Assembly (NCBI GenBank): GCA_964577145.1
Contig: CAZNXM010000022.1
Coordinates: forward strand, 1 to 30,869
Origin: MGIIa-K1 sp964577145
GTDB taxonomy: Archaea > Thermoplasmatota > Poseidoniia > Poseidoniales > Poseidoniaceae
Length of the DNA: 30,869 nt
Reading direction: 5' to 3'
Shown: piece by piece, positions 1 to 9,300 of the stretch
How positions within the stretch are numbered: the stretch's first letter is position 1
Layout of the letters: each line of letters starts with the position of its first letter
Program-made: the position numbers and the translations under genes
The notes under the pieces: generated by a model
Seen by the model: only the letters and a program-made list of their open reading frames with translations
What the model was told of the DNA's origin: nothing
Database searches by the model: none

Positions 1-63
1 CTCTCCAAAACATCCACTAAATGAAGCGAGAAATATCAGGATAGTCAATCCAATAGCTCGCAA
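1..63 (-). CDS. Lipoprotein, N-terminal fragment (cut by window edge)
   Basis: Reading the minus strand from a TTG at 63 gives 21 open codons to the window edge: MRAIGLTILIFLASFSGCFG and one further Glu. This is a standard lipoprotein signal peptide, with an arginine at position 2, a hydrophobic core and a lipobox FSGC (Cys18). It begins 4 nt after the serS stop codon on the same strand, so it is probably co-transcribed with serS. No in-frame ATG or GTG lies nearby and the Shine-Dalgarno match is weak, so the TTG start is inferred from the signal peptide. The mature protein lies outside the window and its function cannot be told. Confidence 0.6.
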   Translation of the reverse strand, partial: MRAIGLTILIFLASFSGCFGE

Positions 64-67
64 ATAA

Positions 68-1351
68 TCACCACTGACAGGGTTCTAGAGTAGTCTTTCC
101 ACCCATTAATGGAACTAGGCATTCTGGTACGCGCACGCGACCATCTGCGAGTTGGTTTTGTTCCATAATGGCGACAAGTGCTCTACTGGTCGCTACTGCT
201 GTGGAATTCAATGTGTGGACTGCCGCATTACCTTCACTAGTTCGGTATCTCATACTGAGTCGGTTGGCTTGATAATCAGTGCAATTAGAGCAGGATACAA
301 TTTCTTTGTATGCACCTGCGCCTGGAAGCCATGCCTCTAGGTCATATTTGCGTGCAGCAACGGTACCCATGTCGCCTGTGCAGATATTGACAACCTCGTA
401 ATGCAGTCCTAGTTTGTCCCAAAGGTCTACACAGTTCTGAAGCAATTCCTCATGGTGATTCCACGAATCATCAGGATGTGAGATAACAATTTGTTCGATC
501 TTCGTGAATTGATGGACCCGCCAGATTCCACGATCCGATAATCCATGCGCTCCGACTTCCCGACGGAAACATGGACTCACTCCCACTATCTTGATTGGCA
601 ATAGACTTGGTTCGATTACCTCGTCCATGAACATCGAAGTCAACGGATGTTCACTGGTTGCAATCATGTAAAGTGGGTCTGGCGTGATTCCATACATTAC
701 CGTCTCAAAGTCACTCAAGTCAGTAACGCCTTCGTAGGCCTTTCTATTCATCATGACAGGTGGTTGTACGAATGTAAAGCCGCGATTGGTAATGAAGTCA
801 ACAGCATAGGTTTGGAGTGCTAATTCAAGGCGTGCCAAATCACCTTTGAGGAAGAAGAATCTACTTCCAGCAATCTTTGCAGCCCTTTCTAGGTCCACCC
901 ACTTATTCATTTCAATCAAGTCATTGTGGGTTTTTGCATCGAAATCGAATTCTGGCTTCTCACCATGGAGAGAATGTTGAGTATTTCCTCCTTCATCAGC
1001 ACCAACTGGTACTGCATCGTGGAGGATATTTGGAATTCTCATTCGAATAGCATCTCTCTCTTCAAGCAGGGTCTTGGCCTTCTCGTCAAGCGCAGCAATT
1101 CTATCTCCGAGGTCCTTTACTTCAGCCATAATTCGGTCGGCTTCCGCTTTGTCGCCACTCTTCTTTGCATCAGCGATTCCACGTGCTGCTTGGTTGCGCA
1201 TTCTTCGAGCATCTTCCATCTCTTTTTGCGCATTCTTCCAATCATTATCGAGTGAGACTACCGCATCAATTCTTTCATGAGAAGTACCGCGTTTATCATG
1301 GTCTGCGCGAATGACATCGATTTGGTTCCTAAATAGATCCATACTCAACAT
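68..1351 (-). CDS. serS: Seryl-tRNA synthetase
   Basis: Class II aminoacyl-tRNA synthetase that charges tRNA-Ser with serine in the cytoplasm. At 427 aa it has the usual family length. Residues about 30-110 form the charged, alanine-rich antiparallel coiled-coil arm that grips the tRNA. Class II motif 2 is seen as CFRREVGAHG followed by WRVHQFTKIEQ, and motif 3 as NSTAVATSRALVAIMEQNQ near the C-terminus. This is the common bacterial/eukaryal type of SerRS, not the rare zinc-dependent type of some methanogens. The start is ATG at 1351; a second in-frame ATG three codons on is also possible. The gene lies 11 nt downstream of the A22 protease gene, so the two probably share a transcript. Confidence 0.95.
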   Translation of the reverse strand: MLSMDLFRNQIDVIRADHDKRGTSHERIDAVVSLDNDWKNAQKEMEDARRMRNQAARGIADAKKSGDKAEADRIMAEVKDLGDRIAALDEKAKTLLEERDAIRMRIPNILHDAVPVGADEGGNTQHSLHGEKPEFDFDAKTHNDLIEMNKWVDLERAAKIAGSRFFFLKGDLARLELALQTYAVDFITNRGFTFVQPPVMMNRKAYEGVTDLSDFETVMYGITPDPLYMIATSEHPLTSMFMDEVIEPSLLPIKIVGVSPCFRREVGAHGLSDRGIWRVHQFTKIEQIVISHPDDSWNHHEELLQNCVDLWDKLGLHYEVVNICTGDMGTVAARKYDLEAWLPGAGAYKEIVSCSNCTDYQANRLSMRYRTSEGNAAVHTLNSTAVATSRALVAIMEQNQLADGRVRVPECLVPLMGGKTTLEPCQW

Positions 1352-1362
1352 CTTGTATCAAC

Positions 1363-3678
1363 TCACAACGATATTCCAAATGAAAACGCAGTTCCTGCTG
1401 CGAATAGTAATCCACCGACGATATAGCCAAGAATTGCTCCGCCATTTAGGAGAGGTAGTCCTGCTTGGGGTCTGCCACTAGCAACGAACATCATCAATAC
1501 GAGGTATCCAAGAAGCCCTCCAATGACTGTTGCGATTCCGACTTCTAATCCACCTGTTGTAACCCATTGAACCGCAGAAACCACTAGCATCCCAGGGAAG
1601 ATAACATCGCCTAATCCCATGAACATGGCTTCCTTTGATTTCTTACGCTTCTTTGGTTGTGTAGTTTGTACTGGCACATTTTCTTGCGCAGTAGTGGCTT
1701 CAGGGTGAATAGAACCCTGTTCTTCAAGCATGGAGTAACCTCTTTCTTGAGGTGCAACAAGTAGAATTGGAAGTTTGAGACCTATCATAGTATCAGCTAG
1801 GTCCAGCATATGTTTGGAACGGTAAACAGCCCACGCATCGTAAATTGCTGCTAATATCATGAAGATCATTATCAGTGTTGGAACAAATGTTACTCCAAGC
1901 ATTACGATGACTCCGGCCCCAACGAGCACTCCTACGGTATTCACTACATACCATTCTGGACGAATGAAGAGGAGTACCATCAAAATGATTGCAAGACCTA
2001 ATCCTATTCCGAATGCTAGCCATGACCATTCAATACCGATATTATTGTACATATCACTGGTGAATCCACCACTTTCAATCGAAAATGTAGTTTCAGTATA
2101 TTCCAACTCACCACCGCCAATCTCAGTGAAGTATCCCTCATTATTGGACACGAGTTGTACTGTTGAGTTTTCGACAATAATCATTGTACCATTTGAAGTA
2201 TCTTTGTCAATGGTAACATATTCAATCATCGATTCAAAGAATAGGCCATGAATACCATCCCCAGCAGCAATCCAGAGGTCTTTTTGGTCATTTTCATCTA
2301 GGTCATTTAGATCAAGAGCAGTAATTGGGCCCTCATAGAAAGAGCCAACCTTGAGTGCGCTTTCTACGCTCATCGAACCATTTTCTAGAGGAGGATTCTC
2401 AATGCCATCATATAGCCCTTCTTCCCAAGTATATGCTGTAATCTCTCCCGATTCGCTTCCAATAACGAGTAAGTTGTTATCCCCGCCGTCAAAGGGACTT
2501 TCTCCAAAAGTTGTTGAAGTGAAATTATCATCATCTCCTGAAAATATATGCCACGGTACATTGGCTTCAGTTAATTCGTCACGTACTGCATTAGGATCAA
2601 TAACATCACCATACTTTTCGAGAGTGACAACCGTAGAACCTCTTTCCGAGGTCATCAATATGTGTTTGGAATCGATTTGTTTTAGCATCAATGATCCACC
2701 GTCAAGGTCGAGTTGTGGGAATGCCCAAGCTGCTTGAAAACTCGTAATCTCCGTACCGTGGAATGTATTTTGTCTGATCAGCGAATTCTTCTTGGTAACG
2801 ACGTAAAGCGCTCCCTTTGCCTGTCCAGTTTCACCTTCTGGTTCTTCGATCACCTCGAATACTGCAGAACATCCATCTGCAATCACCATGGTGAAATTAT
2901 CAAGGAAAAAATCACCATCAGCGGTTTCATTCATTATTGGGTTTCCTTCGAAGCATTGGTAAGTGGAAATTATTTCACCGCTACTCTTGTCTAGGGTCCA
3001 AATAAAGGCACCATTTGTCACAGTATACCCCATCAACCCTTCAGTGATAACAGAGACAGGATCTCCTGGCCATGCATCGAGTGAGATAGACCAAAGAGGT
3101 TCATCTGAGATGCCAGAATACATATTCAAATCAAAAGTGTGATTAAATTCTGGATAATCATCCCAATTGGAAACCTCTGAAATCCATCCTCCATCAACAG
3201 TGGTTACTATGTGTTCGTCACTCAATTCATTAGATTCAAAGACAAATGGAACTTGATCATCCATGTCGATAATAACCAAATGTGCCCCTGGTACGGTAGT
3301 ATAGCATAGTGCAAGGAATAGAACACTCATCAATCCATATTTGATGAACATTTCTTTGTGTCTTTTTGCAAGCCATAGAATTAGTGCAGTGAATACGAAA
3401 ATCATACCTAATTCAAGAATAATATATCGTGCTTGAGTGGTTCCTGCTTCGCCAAATGCATGCAGTCCTGCAGCATCAAAGAAGGGGCGCAGCCATACAC
3501 CAATAGCAATGGTGACAACAAACATTACTGCCATGCCCAGCATGCCTGGCGCTTGCTCAATCATTACGTTGAGAAGCTTCGATTCTTTGGCCAGTTCACG
3601 CTCTACGCGCTTCACATGGTCAGTCGGTACAGGCTCGCCCATGCTTTGCACCGAGTGTGAGGGTGGTTTTCTAATCAT
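1363..3678 (-). CDS. Presenilin-like A22 (GxGD) intramembrane aspartyl protease with large extracellular insertion
   Basis: Likely a membrane-embedded aspartyl protease of the presenilin/signal-peptide-peptidase family. The two catalytic aspartates sit in family motifs: Asp614 in AAIYDAWAVY (the YD helix, TM6) and Asp691 in MGLGDVIFPGM (GxGD, TM7). A degenerate PAL motif, AGLPLLN (about 739-745), opens TM9. I count nine membrane segments: about 46-64, 84-104, 114-136, 549-572, 577-597, 599-619, 688-705, 709-732 and 740-763. Between TM3 and TM4 lies an extra hydrophilic region of about 410 residues (138-547). It is rich in beta-type sequence, Asn-X-Ser/Thr sequons and repeat-like stretches such as DLNDLDENDQKDLWIAAGDG (456-475), which resembles an FG-GAP/VCBS calcium-binding propeller blade. 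Presenilin topology would place this region outside the cell. Cytoplasmic loop 6-7 ends in a lysine-rich patch (676-682). The motif-based family call is strong; substrates are unknown. Confidence 0.85.
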   Translation of the reverse strand: MIRKPPSHSVQSMGEPVPTDHVKRVERELAKESKLLNVMIEQAPGMLGMAVMFVVTIAIGVWLRPFFDAAGLHAFGEAGTTQARYIILELGMIFVFTALILWLAKRHKEMFIKYGLMSVLFLALCYTTVPGAHLVIIDMDDQVPFVFESNELSDEHIVTTVDGGWISEVSNWDDYPEFNHTFDLNMYSGISDEPLWSISLDAWPGDPVSVITEGLMGYTVTNGAFIWTLDKSSGEIISTYQCFEGNPIMNETADGDFFLDNFTMVIADGCSAVFEVIEEPEGETGQAKGALYVVTKKNSLIRQNTFHGTEITSFQAAWAFPQLDLDGGSLMLKQIDSKHILMTSERGSTVVTLEKYGDVIDPNAVRDELTEANVPWHIFSGDDDNFTSTTFGESPFDGGDNNLLVIGSESGEITAYTWEEGLYDGIENPPLENGSMSVESALKVGSFYEGPITALDLNDLDENDQKDLWIAAGDGIHGLFFESMIEYVTIDKDTSNGTMIIVENSTVQLVSNNEGYFTEIGGGELEYTETTFSIESGGFTSDMYNNIGIEWSWLAFGIGLGLAIILMVLLFIRPEWYVVNTVGVLVGAGVIVMLGVTFVPTLIMIFMILAAIYDAWAVYRSKHMLDLADTMIGLKLPILLVAPQERGYSMLEEQGSIHPEATTAQENVPVQTTQPKKRKKSKEAMFMGLGDVIFPGMLVVSAVQWVTTGGLEVGIATVIGGLLGYLVLMMFVASGRPQAGLPLLNGGAILGYIVGGLLFAAGTAFSFGISL

Positions 3679-3688
3679 TGGAGGAAGA

Positions 3689-3703
3689 CGCCCCTTCGGG
3701 GCG
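3689..3703 (-). promoter_or_regulatory. GC-rich leader hairpin upstream of the A22 protease gene
   Basis: Perfect inverted repeat CGCCCC-TTC-GGGGCG: a 6-bp stem with a 3-nt loop. It lies in the 48-nt gap between the divergent A22 protease (start 3678) and folC (start 3727), 10 nt upstream of the protease ATG. It could be a 5' UTR hairpin of the protease mRNA or an operator between the two genes. Similar hairpins occur at 14428, 20928 and 30274. Confidence 0.5.
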
Positions 3704-3726
3704 AAGGAGCAATCAAGTCTCTCGTC

Positions 3727-4869
3727 TTGGATAGTGTTGTGAGGGAATGGCTTGATGAGAGCCGAGGCAGGGGCATGTCCCTTGGTTTGGAGAGAGTTTC
3801 AAAGGCTCTAGAATCACTTGACAGACCAGACCGAGCAATGACATGCATCCATGTTGCGGGCTCAAATGGTAAGGGCAGTGCTTGTGCACAAATTCTCGCA
3901 GGACTTTGTCGAGCAGGATACGATGTTGGAATGTTTTCTTCACCTCATGTAGTCCGTGTTGAGGAAAGGGTTCGGATTAATGGTAGGCCAGCATCATCTG
4001 AGGCTTTTGACAAGGCACTTGAGCAAGTGAAGGAATTAGAATTAGAACTAACCTTTTTCGAAATCACATATTTGGTATCATTATTGGTTTGCAAAGATGC
4101 TGGAATGCAAGTGATGGTTCTTGAAACGGGTCTAGGCGGAAGGCTAGACGCAACGAGAACAGCAGATGTGGCAGGATGTCTTGTCACATCTGTTAGCTTG
4201 GAACATTCAGAAATTCTTGGTAATACATTGGAAGAAATAGCGCGTGAAAAGGCCGCTATTTGGCGCCCAGGCGTTGCAATGATTATTCGGGACCCAGGTA
4301 TCCCTTCGGTCAGAAATGCAATGCGAGATGAAGCAGTGAATGCTAAGTTTGTTCAGGTTGAGTCTTCAAATGTTATTGATGAAGCAGGGGATTTAGCTGA
4401 AATCCTATGTGCAGAGTTGGGGATGCCATTTATTCGCCGTCCAATCAATTGGCCCGCGCGAATGCAACTGATAAACGACCAAGTTCCCGTACTTCTGGAT
4501 GCTGCTCACAATCCGAGTGGCATGGAAAGAATAATGCCAGAAATTGCAAGTATACTTCCTGAGCGCTGGAGTCTGTTATTTGGAACCTCGCCCCAAGAAA
4601 ATATGGAATTAATGCTTGCACCATTGTTCGCTTTATGTTCAACCCATCCGCCGGTCGAAATAATCACAACAGAGCCTCAAGGTGGCCGCTATCCAGGAGT
4701 TGAGAATCCAATTCCTGAAGTTTTGCACATACCTGATCCCGGACAGGCTTTCGATGCATTTGTAGAACCAACCGGGATGGTTGTAGTAATTGGTTCACTC
4801 TATCTTTGTGGAAATATCTTGAAAGAACTTGAATTAGATAGTGATAGTCATCTCGACATACTTTCATGA
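3727..4869 (+). CDS. folC: Folylpolyglutamate synthase / dihydrofolate synthase family protein
   Basis: Mur-ligase-like ATP-dependent enzyme that adds glutamate to folates, or to pteroate to make dihydrofolate. In sequence order it shows the P-loop GSNGKGS (45-51), SSPHV (71-75), ETGLGGRLDATR (133-144), the EHSEILG segment (159-165), a Lys in AREKAAI (Lys175, matching the carbamylated lysine of the family) and LLDAAHNPSG (256-265), which begins the C-terminal domain. At 380 aa it is short for the family (usually about 420-450), mainly in the C-terminal domain. The start is TTG at 3727; this frame offers no better start that keeps the first helix. It is the first gene of a plus-strand run with the dCMP-deaminase-like gene. 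An archaeon may use the enzyme on folate or on an analogous C1 carrier or cofactor, so the exact substrate is uncertain. Confidence 0.88.
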   Translation: MDSVVREWLDESRGRGMSLGLERVSKALESLDRPDRAMTCIHVAGSNGKGSACAQILAGLCRAGYDVGMFSSPHVVRVEERVRINGRPASSEAFDKALEQVKELELELTFFEITYLVSLLVCKDAGMQVMVLETGLGGRLDATRTADVAGCLVTSVSLEHSEILGNTLEEIAREKAAIWRPGVAMIIRDPGIPSVRNAMRDEAVNAKFVQVESSNVIDEAGDLAEILCAELGMPFIRRPINWPARMQLINDQVPVLLDAAHNPSGMERIMPEIASILPERWSLLFGTSPQENMELMLAPLFALCSTHPPVEIITTEPQGGRYPGVENPIPEVLHIPDPGQAFDAFVEPTGMVVVIGSLYLCGNILKELELDSDSHLDILS

Positions 4870-4893
4870 CCTCAGCCCTCTTCGATGTGAAAG

Positions 4894-5367
4894 ATGAAGG
4901 ACAAACACCTGTCAATTCGCATCGAGCAATGTCTTGCTCTTTCAAAGGCTAGCAATTGTCCTAGGCGCAAATTTGGCGCTCTATTAGTCGACCCTTTGCG
5001 CAATGTAGTATTGATGGATGGCTACAATGGTGGCCCTCGTGGTGGAGGCAACCTTTGTGGTGGAGACGAATGCCTTCGCGATACTATGGATATCAAATCC
5101 GGGACACGAGTTGAAATTGGCTGCCATCATGCGGAAATGAATCTCATTTGTAATTCTGCGGCAAATGGTGTCCCAACAAATGGAGCATGGTTGCTAGTAA
5201 CTGGTGAACCGTGTATGATGTGTGCAAAATTGATTCACCACTCTGGAATCGAGCGCGTAATCATTGTCTCTGGAGGATTTGCTGGTGAGAATGGTGTTGG
5301 CTATCTTGAGGCCCATGGTGTCGCAGTTCAGCACACTGAGGGTCCACAAGACCCACGTGCTCTGTGA
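4894..5367 (+). CDS. Deoxycytidylate (dCMP) deaminase family protein
   Basis: Zinc-dependent cytidine/deoxycytidylate deaminase fold of the ComEB/dCMP deaminase group, which converts dCMP to dUMP on the route to dTTP. The zinc motifs are intact: CHHAEMN (77-83) supplies His79 and catalytic Glu81, and GEPCMMCAK (104-112) supplies Cys107 and Cys110. The N-terminal part has the family's FGALLVD strand and a GYNGGPRGGG loop followed by CGGDEC. At 157 aa it is typical for the group. It starts 24 nt after folC on the same strand. Pairing with folC makes sense because thymidylate synthesis needs both dUMP and reduced folate. The substrate assignment (dCMP rather than another cytosine nucleotide) is inferred from family resemblance. 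Confidence 0.85.
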   Translation: MKDKHLSIRIEQCLALSKASNCPRRKFGALLVDPLRNVVLMDGYNGGPRGGGNLCGGDECLRDTMDIKSGTRVEIGCHHAEMNLICNSAANGVPTNGAWLLVTGEPCMMCAKLIHHSGIERVIIVSGGFAGENGVGYLEAHGVAVQHTEGPQDPRAL

Positions 5368-5368
5368 C

Positions 5369-5385
5369 CGGTGTATTGAACACCG
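5369..5385 (+). promoter_or_regulatory. Hairpin between deaminase and PI-PLC-like genes
   Basis: Perfect 6-bp inverted repeat CGGTGT-ATTGA-ACACCG, starting 1 nt after the deaminase stop codon and ending 21 nt before the ATG of the lipoprotein gene. It could end the upstream transcript or be a leader structure for the next gene. No T-run follows directly. Confidence 0.4.
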
Positions 5386-5406
5386 ACTATTCACTCCGTT
5401 TAATCA

Positions 5407-6345
5407 ATGAGTGAGTTCAGAGTGCTTGCAATCATACTGCTCCTCATGGTGCCAGGTTGTATTTCTGGTGAGACTTCTATGGATGCAATTATCGATGAAG
5501 AAGTAGTTGAACTCGAGGCATGTAATGGTGCAGAGGAATTATGCTTACGCACATATGATAATGTCACATTTCCGGAAACTCACAACGCATTTTCTACCCA
5601 TGAAGATGGGATTTACTATCCCGCAAGCAATCATGAAACCGGCCTTACTGCTCAATGGAATGCAGGAATGCGAGCATTCATGTTAGATACTCATTATACT
5701 AGTCAATTCGCCAACAATCCGTCTAATGTTGCATTCTGCCATGGAGATGATAGTCGTGGATTTTCACCTTGTAGATATGGTGAGGTCGATCCATGGAATT
5801 GGTTGGGTCAGATGAAAATTTTCATGGAAAATTCTCCAAGAGACATCGTAACTCTTCTCGTTGAGAACGATGTCGAACCAGATCACCTCAAACTCCTTTT
5901 CGACGATGTTGGATTGAGTGATTGGATGTATGTACATGAATTGAATACTCCATGGCCCACGCTTCAAGAATTGATTGTAGCTGAAACTCGCCTTGTTGTC
6001 TTCTGGGAACAATTAGCAGACGAATCACATCCGTGGTTCCACGATTTCAATATTTTTTCATGGACTACAAATTATGCCGAGCAGGACACTTCTGACATGA
6101 ATTGCGAAGTCTACAGAGGAGATGGGAGTCAAGAAGTATTCCACATGAATAGTTGGCTAAGTGGCCCTTTAGGTCTATCGGATCCCGATAGAGCAGACCA
6201 GGCTAACGACCCCGATTTCTTAGTTGAAAGGGGAATCGAGTGTATTGAGTTACATGGCAAACGTCCAACATTCATCGCAGTAGATTGGTGGGAGGATGGC
6301 GATGTGGTAGAAGCTGCTCGTCGCATCAATGAAATAGAAATCTAA
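5407..6345 (+). CDS. Lipoprotein with PI-PLC-like phosphodiesterase (TIM-barrel) domain
   Basis: Secreted, lipid-anchored protein. The N-terminus is a short hydrophobic signal ending in lipobox VPGC (Cys18). The rest resembles the calcium-independent PI-PLC X-domain fold. FPETHNAFS (55-63) carries a likely first catalytic histidine (His59), GMRAFMLDTHY (87-97) matches the acidic strand, FCHGD (110-114) carries a likely second histidine (His112), and DIVTLLVEND (147-156) matches the next barrel strand. Length (312 aa) fits a single-domain enzyme. Family members cleave phosphoinositol or other phosphodiester head groups; since archaeal lipids are ether-linked, the substrate may be archaeal phospholipid, algal or bacterial lipid, or a GPI-like anchor. 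Its 3' end overlaps the convergent Lhr gene by 4 nt. Activity is inferred from motifs. Confidence 0.72.
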   Translation: MSEFRVLAIILLLMVPGCISGETSMDAIIDEEVVELEACNGAEELCLRTYDNVTFPETHNAFSTHEDGIYYPASNHETGLTAQWNAGMRAFMLDTHYTSQFANNPSNVAFCHGDDSRGFSPCRYGEVDPWNWLGQMKIFMENSPRDIVTLLVENDVEPDHLKLLFDDVGLSDWMYVHELNTPWPTLQELIVAETRLVVFWEQLADESHPWFHDFNIFSWTTNYAEQDTSDMNCEVYRGDGSQEVFHMNSWLSGPLGLSDPDRADQANDPDFLVERGIECIELHGKRPTFIAVDWWEDGDVVEAARRINEIEI

Positions 6346-9300
6346 GCCCAGAATCTTCGGGTTCTCGCATATTCTATTTCTGCAATGTGAATTGCCTCAA
6401 GAAGACCATCCCGGTCTCCTCTCTGAACTTTACGCATCAATCTTTGACAAGTTGCTTCACCGACTCCTCTTCCCATCAAGGCGATTATTGCTTCATGGCC
6501 ACGGTTGGAAACCGCAAGCGCATTCTTTTGCATTCTATTTCGGTCACTTTCTTCATCGGATTTGACCCAATCAACCAGCATTTTCTCCATGCCTTCACGG
6601 GCTACAGCAAGCATGCGGCCGCTACATCTTATACATCGGTCAACCCCATCAAGTTCAGGATATTTTGCAACTCTGAACCGGCGTACTGTATGGCATTTTA
6701 GGCAGCAAGTAACCGCTCTTTCATTCATTAACCGCCCTTCGAGTTTTGCTCTGACTTGGTCATTATCCCAGTTGGGGAGTAACATATCCTTCTCCGATTT
6801 ACTTGATATCCCGAGTGGTCCGGCCGAAGTATTTTGAATTCCAATCAATCCTGATTTCAATGCTCTAAGTACATCCATGGCTCCTTCGACATCCATTCTT
6901 TCATGGAATAACTTGCCAAGTACCTCCTCCATCACAGGAGTGCCACGGTATTTTTTCAATAATGCTTGGAGGTTGATTTTTCGCGGGTCGACTCCATGTC
7001 GTAGGATACCCATTACCTTAGCAACCTGGGCAAATCTCCATCTTACCTCACGCGAATTGGGCAATGTCACAGAAAGAACGCCCTCTAATGCTTCGGGGGG
7101 CGTTTCAACTAGCCATTCAAGCAAATCGGCGAAACTGACTCCTGCAACTTGTAGGGAGATTCTCGTTGGCTCTACAATCAGACGCCCCCAACGTCCTGAG
7201 CGAGTTGAAGCCATGGCTAGCAAATAATGTCCAAGCGCTTCATTAATTCGAGAACCTTGACAACAATTCACAACCAAAGCGTCTTCTCTATTTTCGATTG
7301 TAATCATTCTTTCAGAAGGTATTACGCCAGCAGCCTCGTGATGAGATCTAATCATATCAGCGAGGATTCCCTTAGCTTCTCCATCAAGCGGATGCTCTTC
7401 GAGAGATGTGGTTTGTGAAAGCAAGCCTGCGGGGTCGATTTCAGTGATCTTTTCATCTTCCATCAAACCAAGGTCAATAGCGATTAATCGTCTTAGTCGT
7501 CCGATTTCACGCGCTACCTCTGCCGGAGTTGGCGGAAGTTCCCCTACCCATTGTGGCGCATTACCTTGGTCGGAAACAGGTGCAACAAGGAGTTCAGATT
7601 TTTCAGGGTCAGCATCGATTACTACCCAAGTTCGACCAGCTATGACAAATCTTCGTTGTCTTCCATCAGCCTCTTCACCACCGTCGTTCAGTGAAAGGAC
7701 GAATGCTTCGTCAACATTTCCAAGACTCCTCCTACTTACAGCATCTCTAACGCGGTACGATTGCTTATCTGGTATCATTGAAAGGTGATTCATCACCCAT
7801 TGTCGAGTTCTACCACTGCGGCTAATCCAACCATTTTTGAAATGAGGTGGAGCGGTGAAGGTGAGTTTTTCAAGACCTTTAGGTGGCTCTTCATCATGTT
7901 TGAGATTAGGAAATTCAGGCAGAGTTTCTTTGCTAGATGCTACAAGTGATGCCCAGACATCATGTGGCCATCGATACCAAGGCATCGACGTAGGGTCATC
8001 TTCTATTTTGATGACCCACCCATCTGCTAGTACCTTGGCTAATGCAATGGTTTCATCGCGACTCCAATTTTCAAATTGCTTCGCCATTCCAATGACTTCA
8101 GTCGCTTCATCAATCGAAACAGCACCGTGAGAATGTACCATCATTACCAATTGGTTTGCTGCGACACAAAGCGGTCTATCTCTCCATTCGACCGCCTCGA
8201 TTTCACCTGCCATTGCTTTGCGGGCGATTACTGCTGCCTCAGCAAGATCGTCAGCCTCCCACCCCATGAGGTTTCCACGTCCAATTCCACCAAGCCTGTG
8301 GTCAGATCGACCTACGCGCTGAAGCATTCTATCTACTGAACGCGGAGAGCGAATTTGAATCACTCTACTAACACTGCCCACATCGATTCCAAGTTCGAGA
8401 CTACTGGTACAAACTAGGCCCTGGAGGTCTCCAGAACGCAGTTCATCTTCCATCGTTTTCCTAGTTTCAGAGGCTAGAGAACCATGATGAACTCCGATTT
8501 TCAAGTCTGGAGCTAGTGTCATTAGCCTTTGCGATACCGTTTCAGCGCTATTGCGAGAATTAACAAATATCAGACAGGGATTGTCATTTCGTACTATCTG
8601 AGCAAGCCCCCGTAAGGTAGAATGTGCTCGAGGTGAAATTGCTAATTCTATTGAGCCAACTTCATCTTCAGGAAGTGGATGTACCGCTTCTACACTTAGT
8701 TCGGTTTCTCTAGGCGCTACTGCCTTTATTGCAGCAGCATCTTCACTCATCCATGCTGCAACAGCATCGGGGTTACCAACAGTAGCAGAAAGGCCGATTT
8801 TCTGGACCTTTCTTCCAATCATTGCTTCAAGTCTTGAGATTCCAATAGATAGTTGCCATCCACGCTCCCCCCCTGCCATATCATGAATTTCGTCGATTAC
8901 GATTGCTTGAACACCCGTTAACATGGCTCTGAGATTTTTACCTGTAAACATTAACTGAAATGTTTCAGGTGTGGTAATCATTACGTTTGGAGGACGACGA
9001 ACTTGGCGGCTCCTTTCGCTCTGAGTTGTATCACCATGCCTCAACCCCAATGAGAGGCCTACCGATGCAGTAATTTCCTCTAATCGCCTATCAACGTCGC
9101 GGTTTAGGGCTCTCAACGGTGTGATGTAGAGTATTGACATCCCCTTCCATTCTTGGCGGATGCATCTATCGAGTAATGGAAGCATTGCTGCCATTGTTTT
9201 CCCGGAGCCCGTAGGGGCAATCACGAGTCGATTTAATCCGTCGGCGATATCATCTTGAGAGGCTATTTGGACAGGTGTAGGAGACCAACCTCTCTCATCG

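Noticed and set aside
1859..2251. 130-codon plus-strand frame inside the A22 protease gene
   Set aside because: It is antisense to a strongly supported coding region and is low-complexity Ser/Thr/Pro/Ile sequence, typical of a shadow frame.
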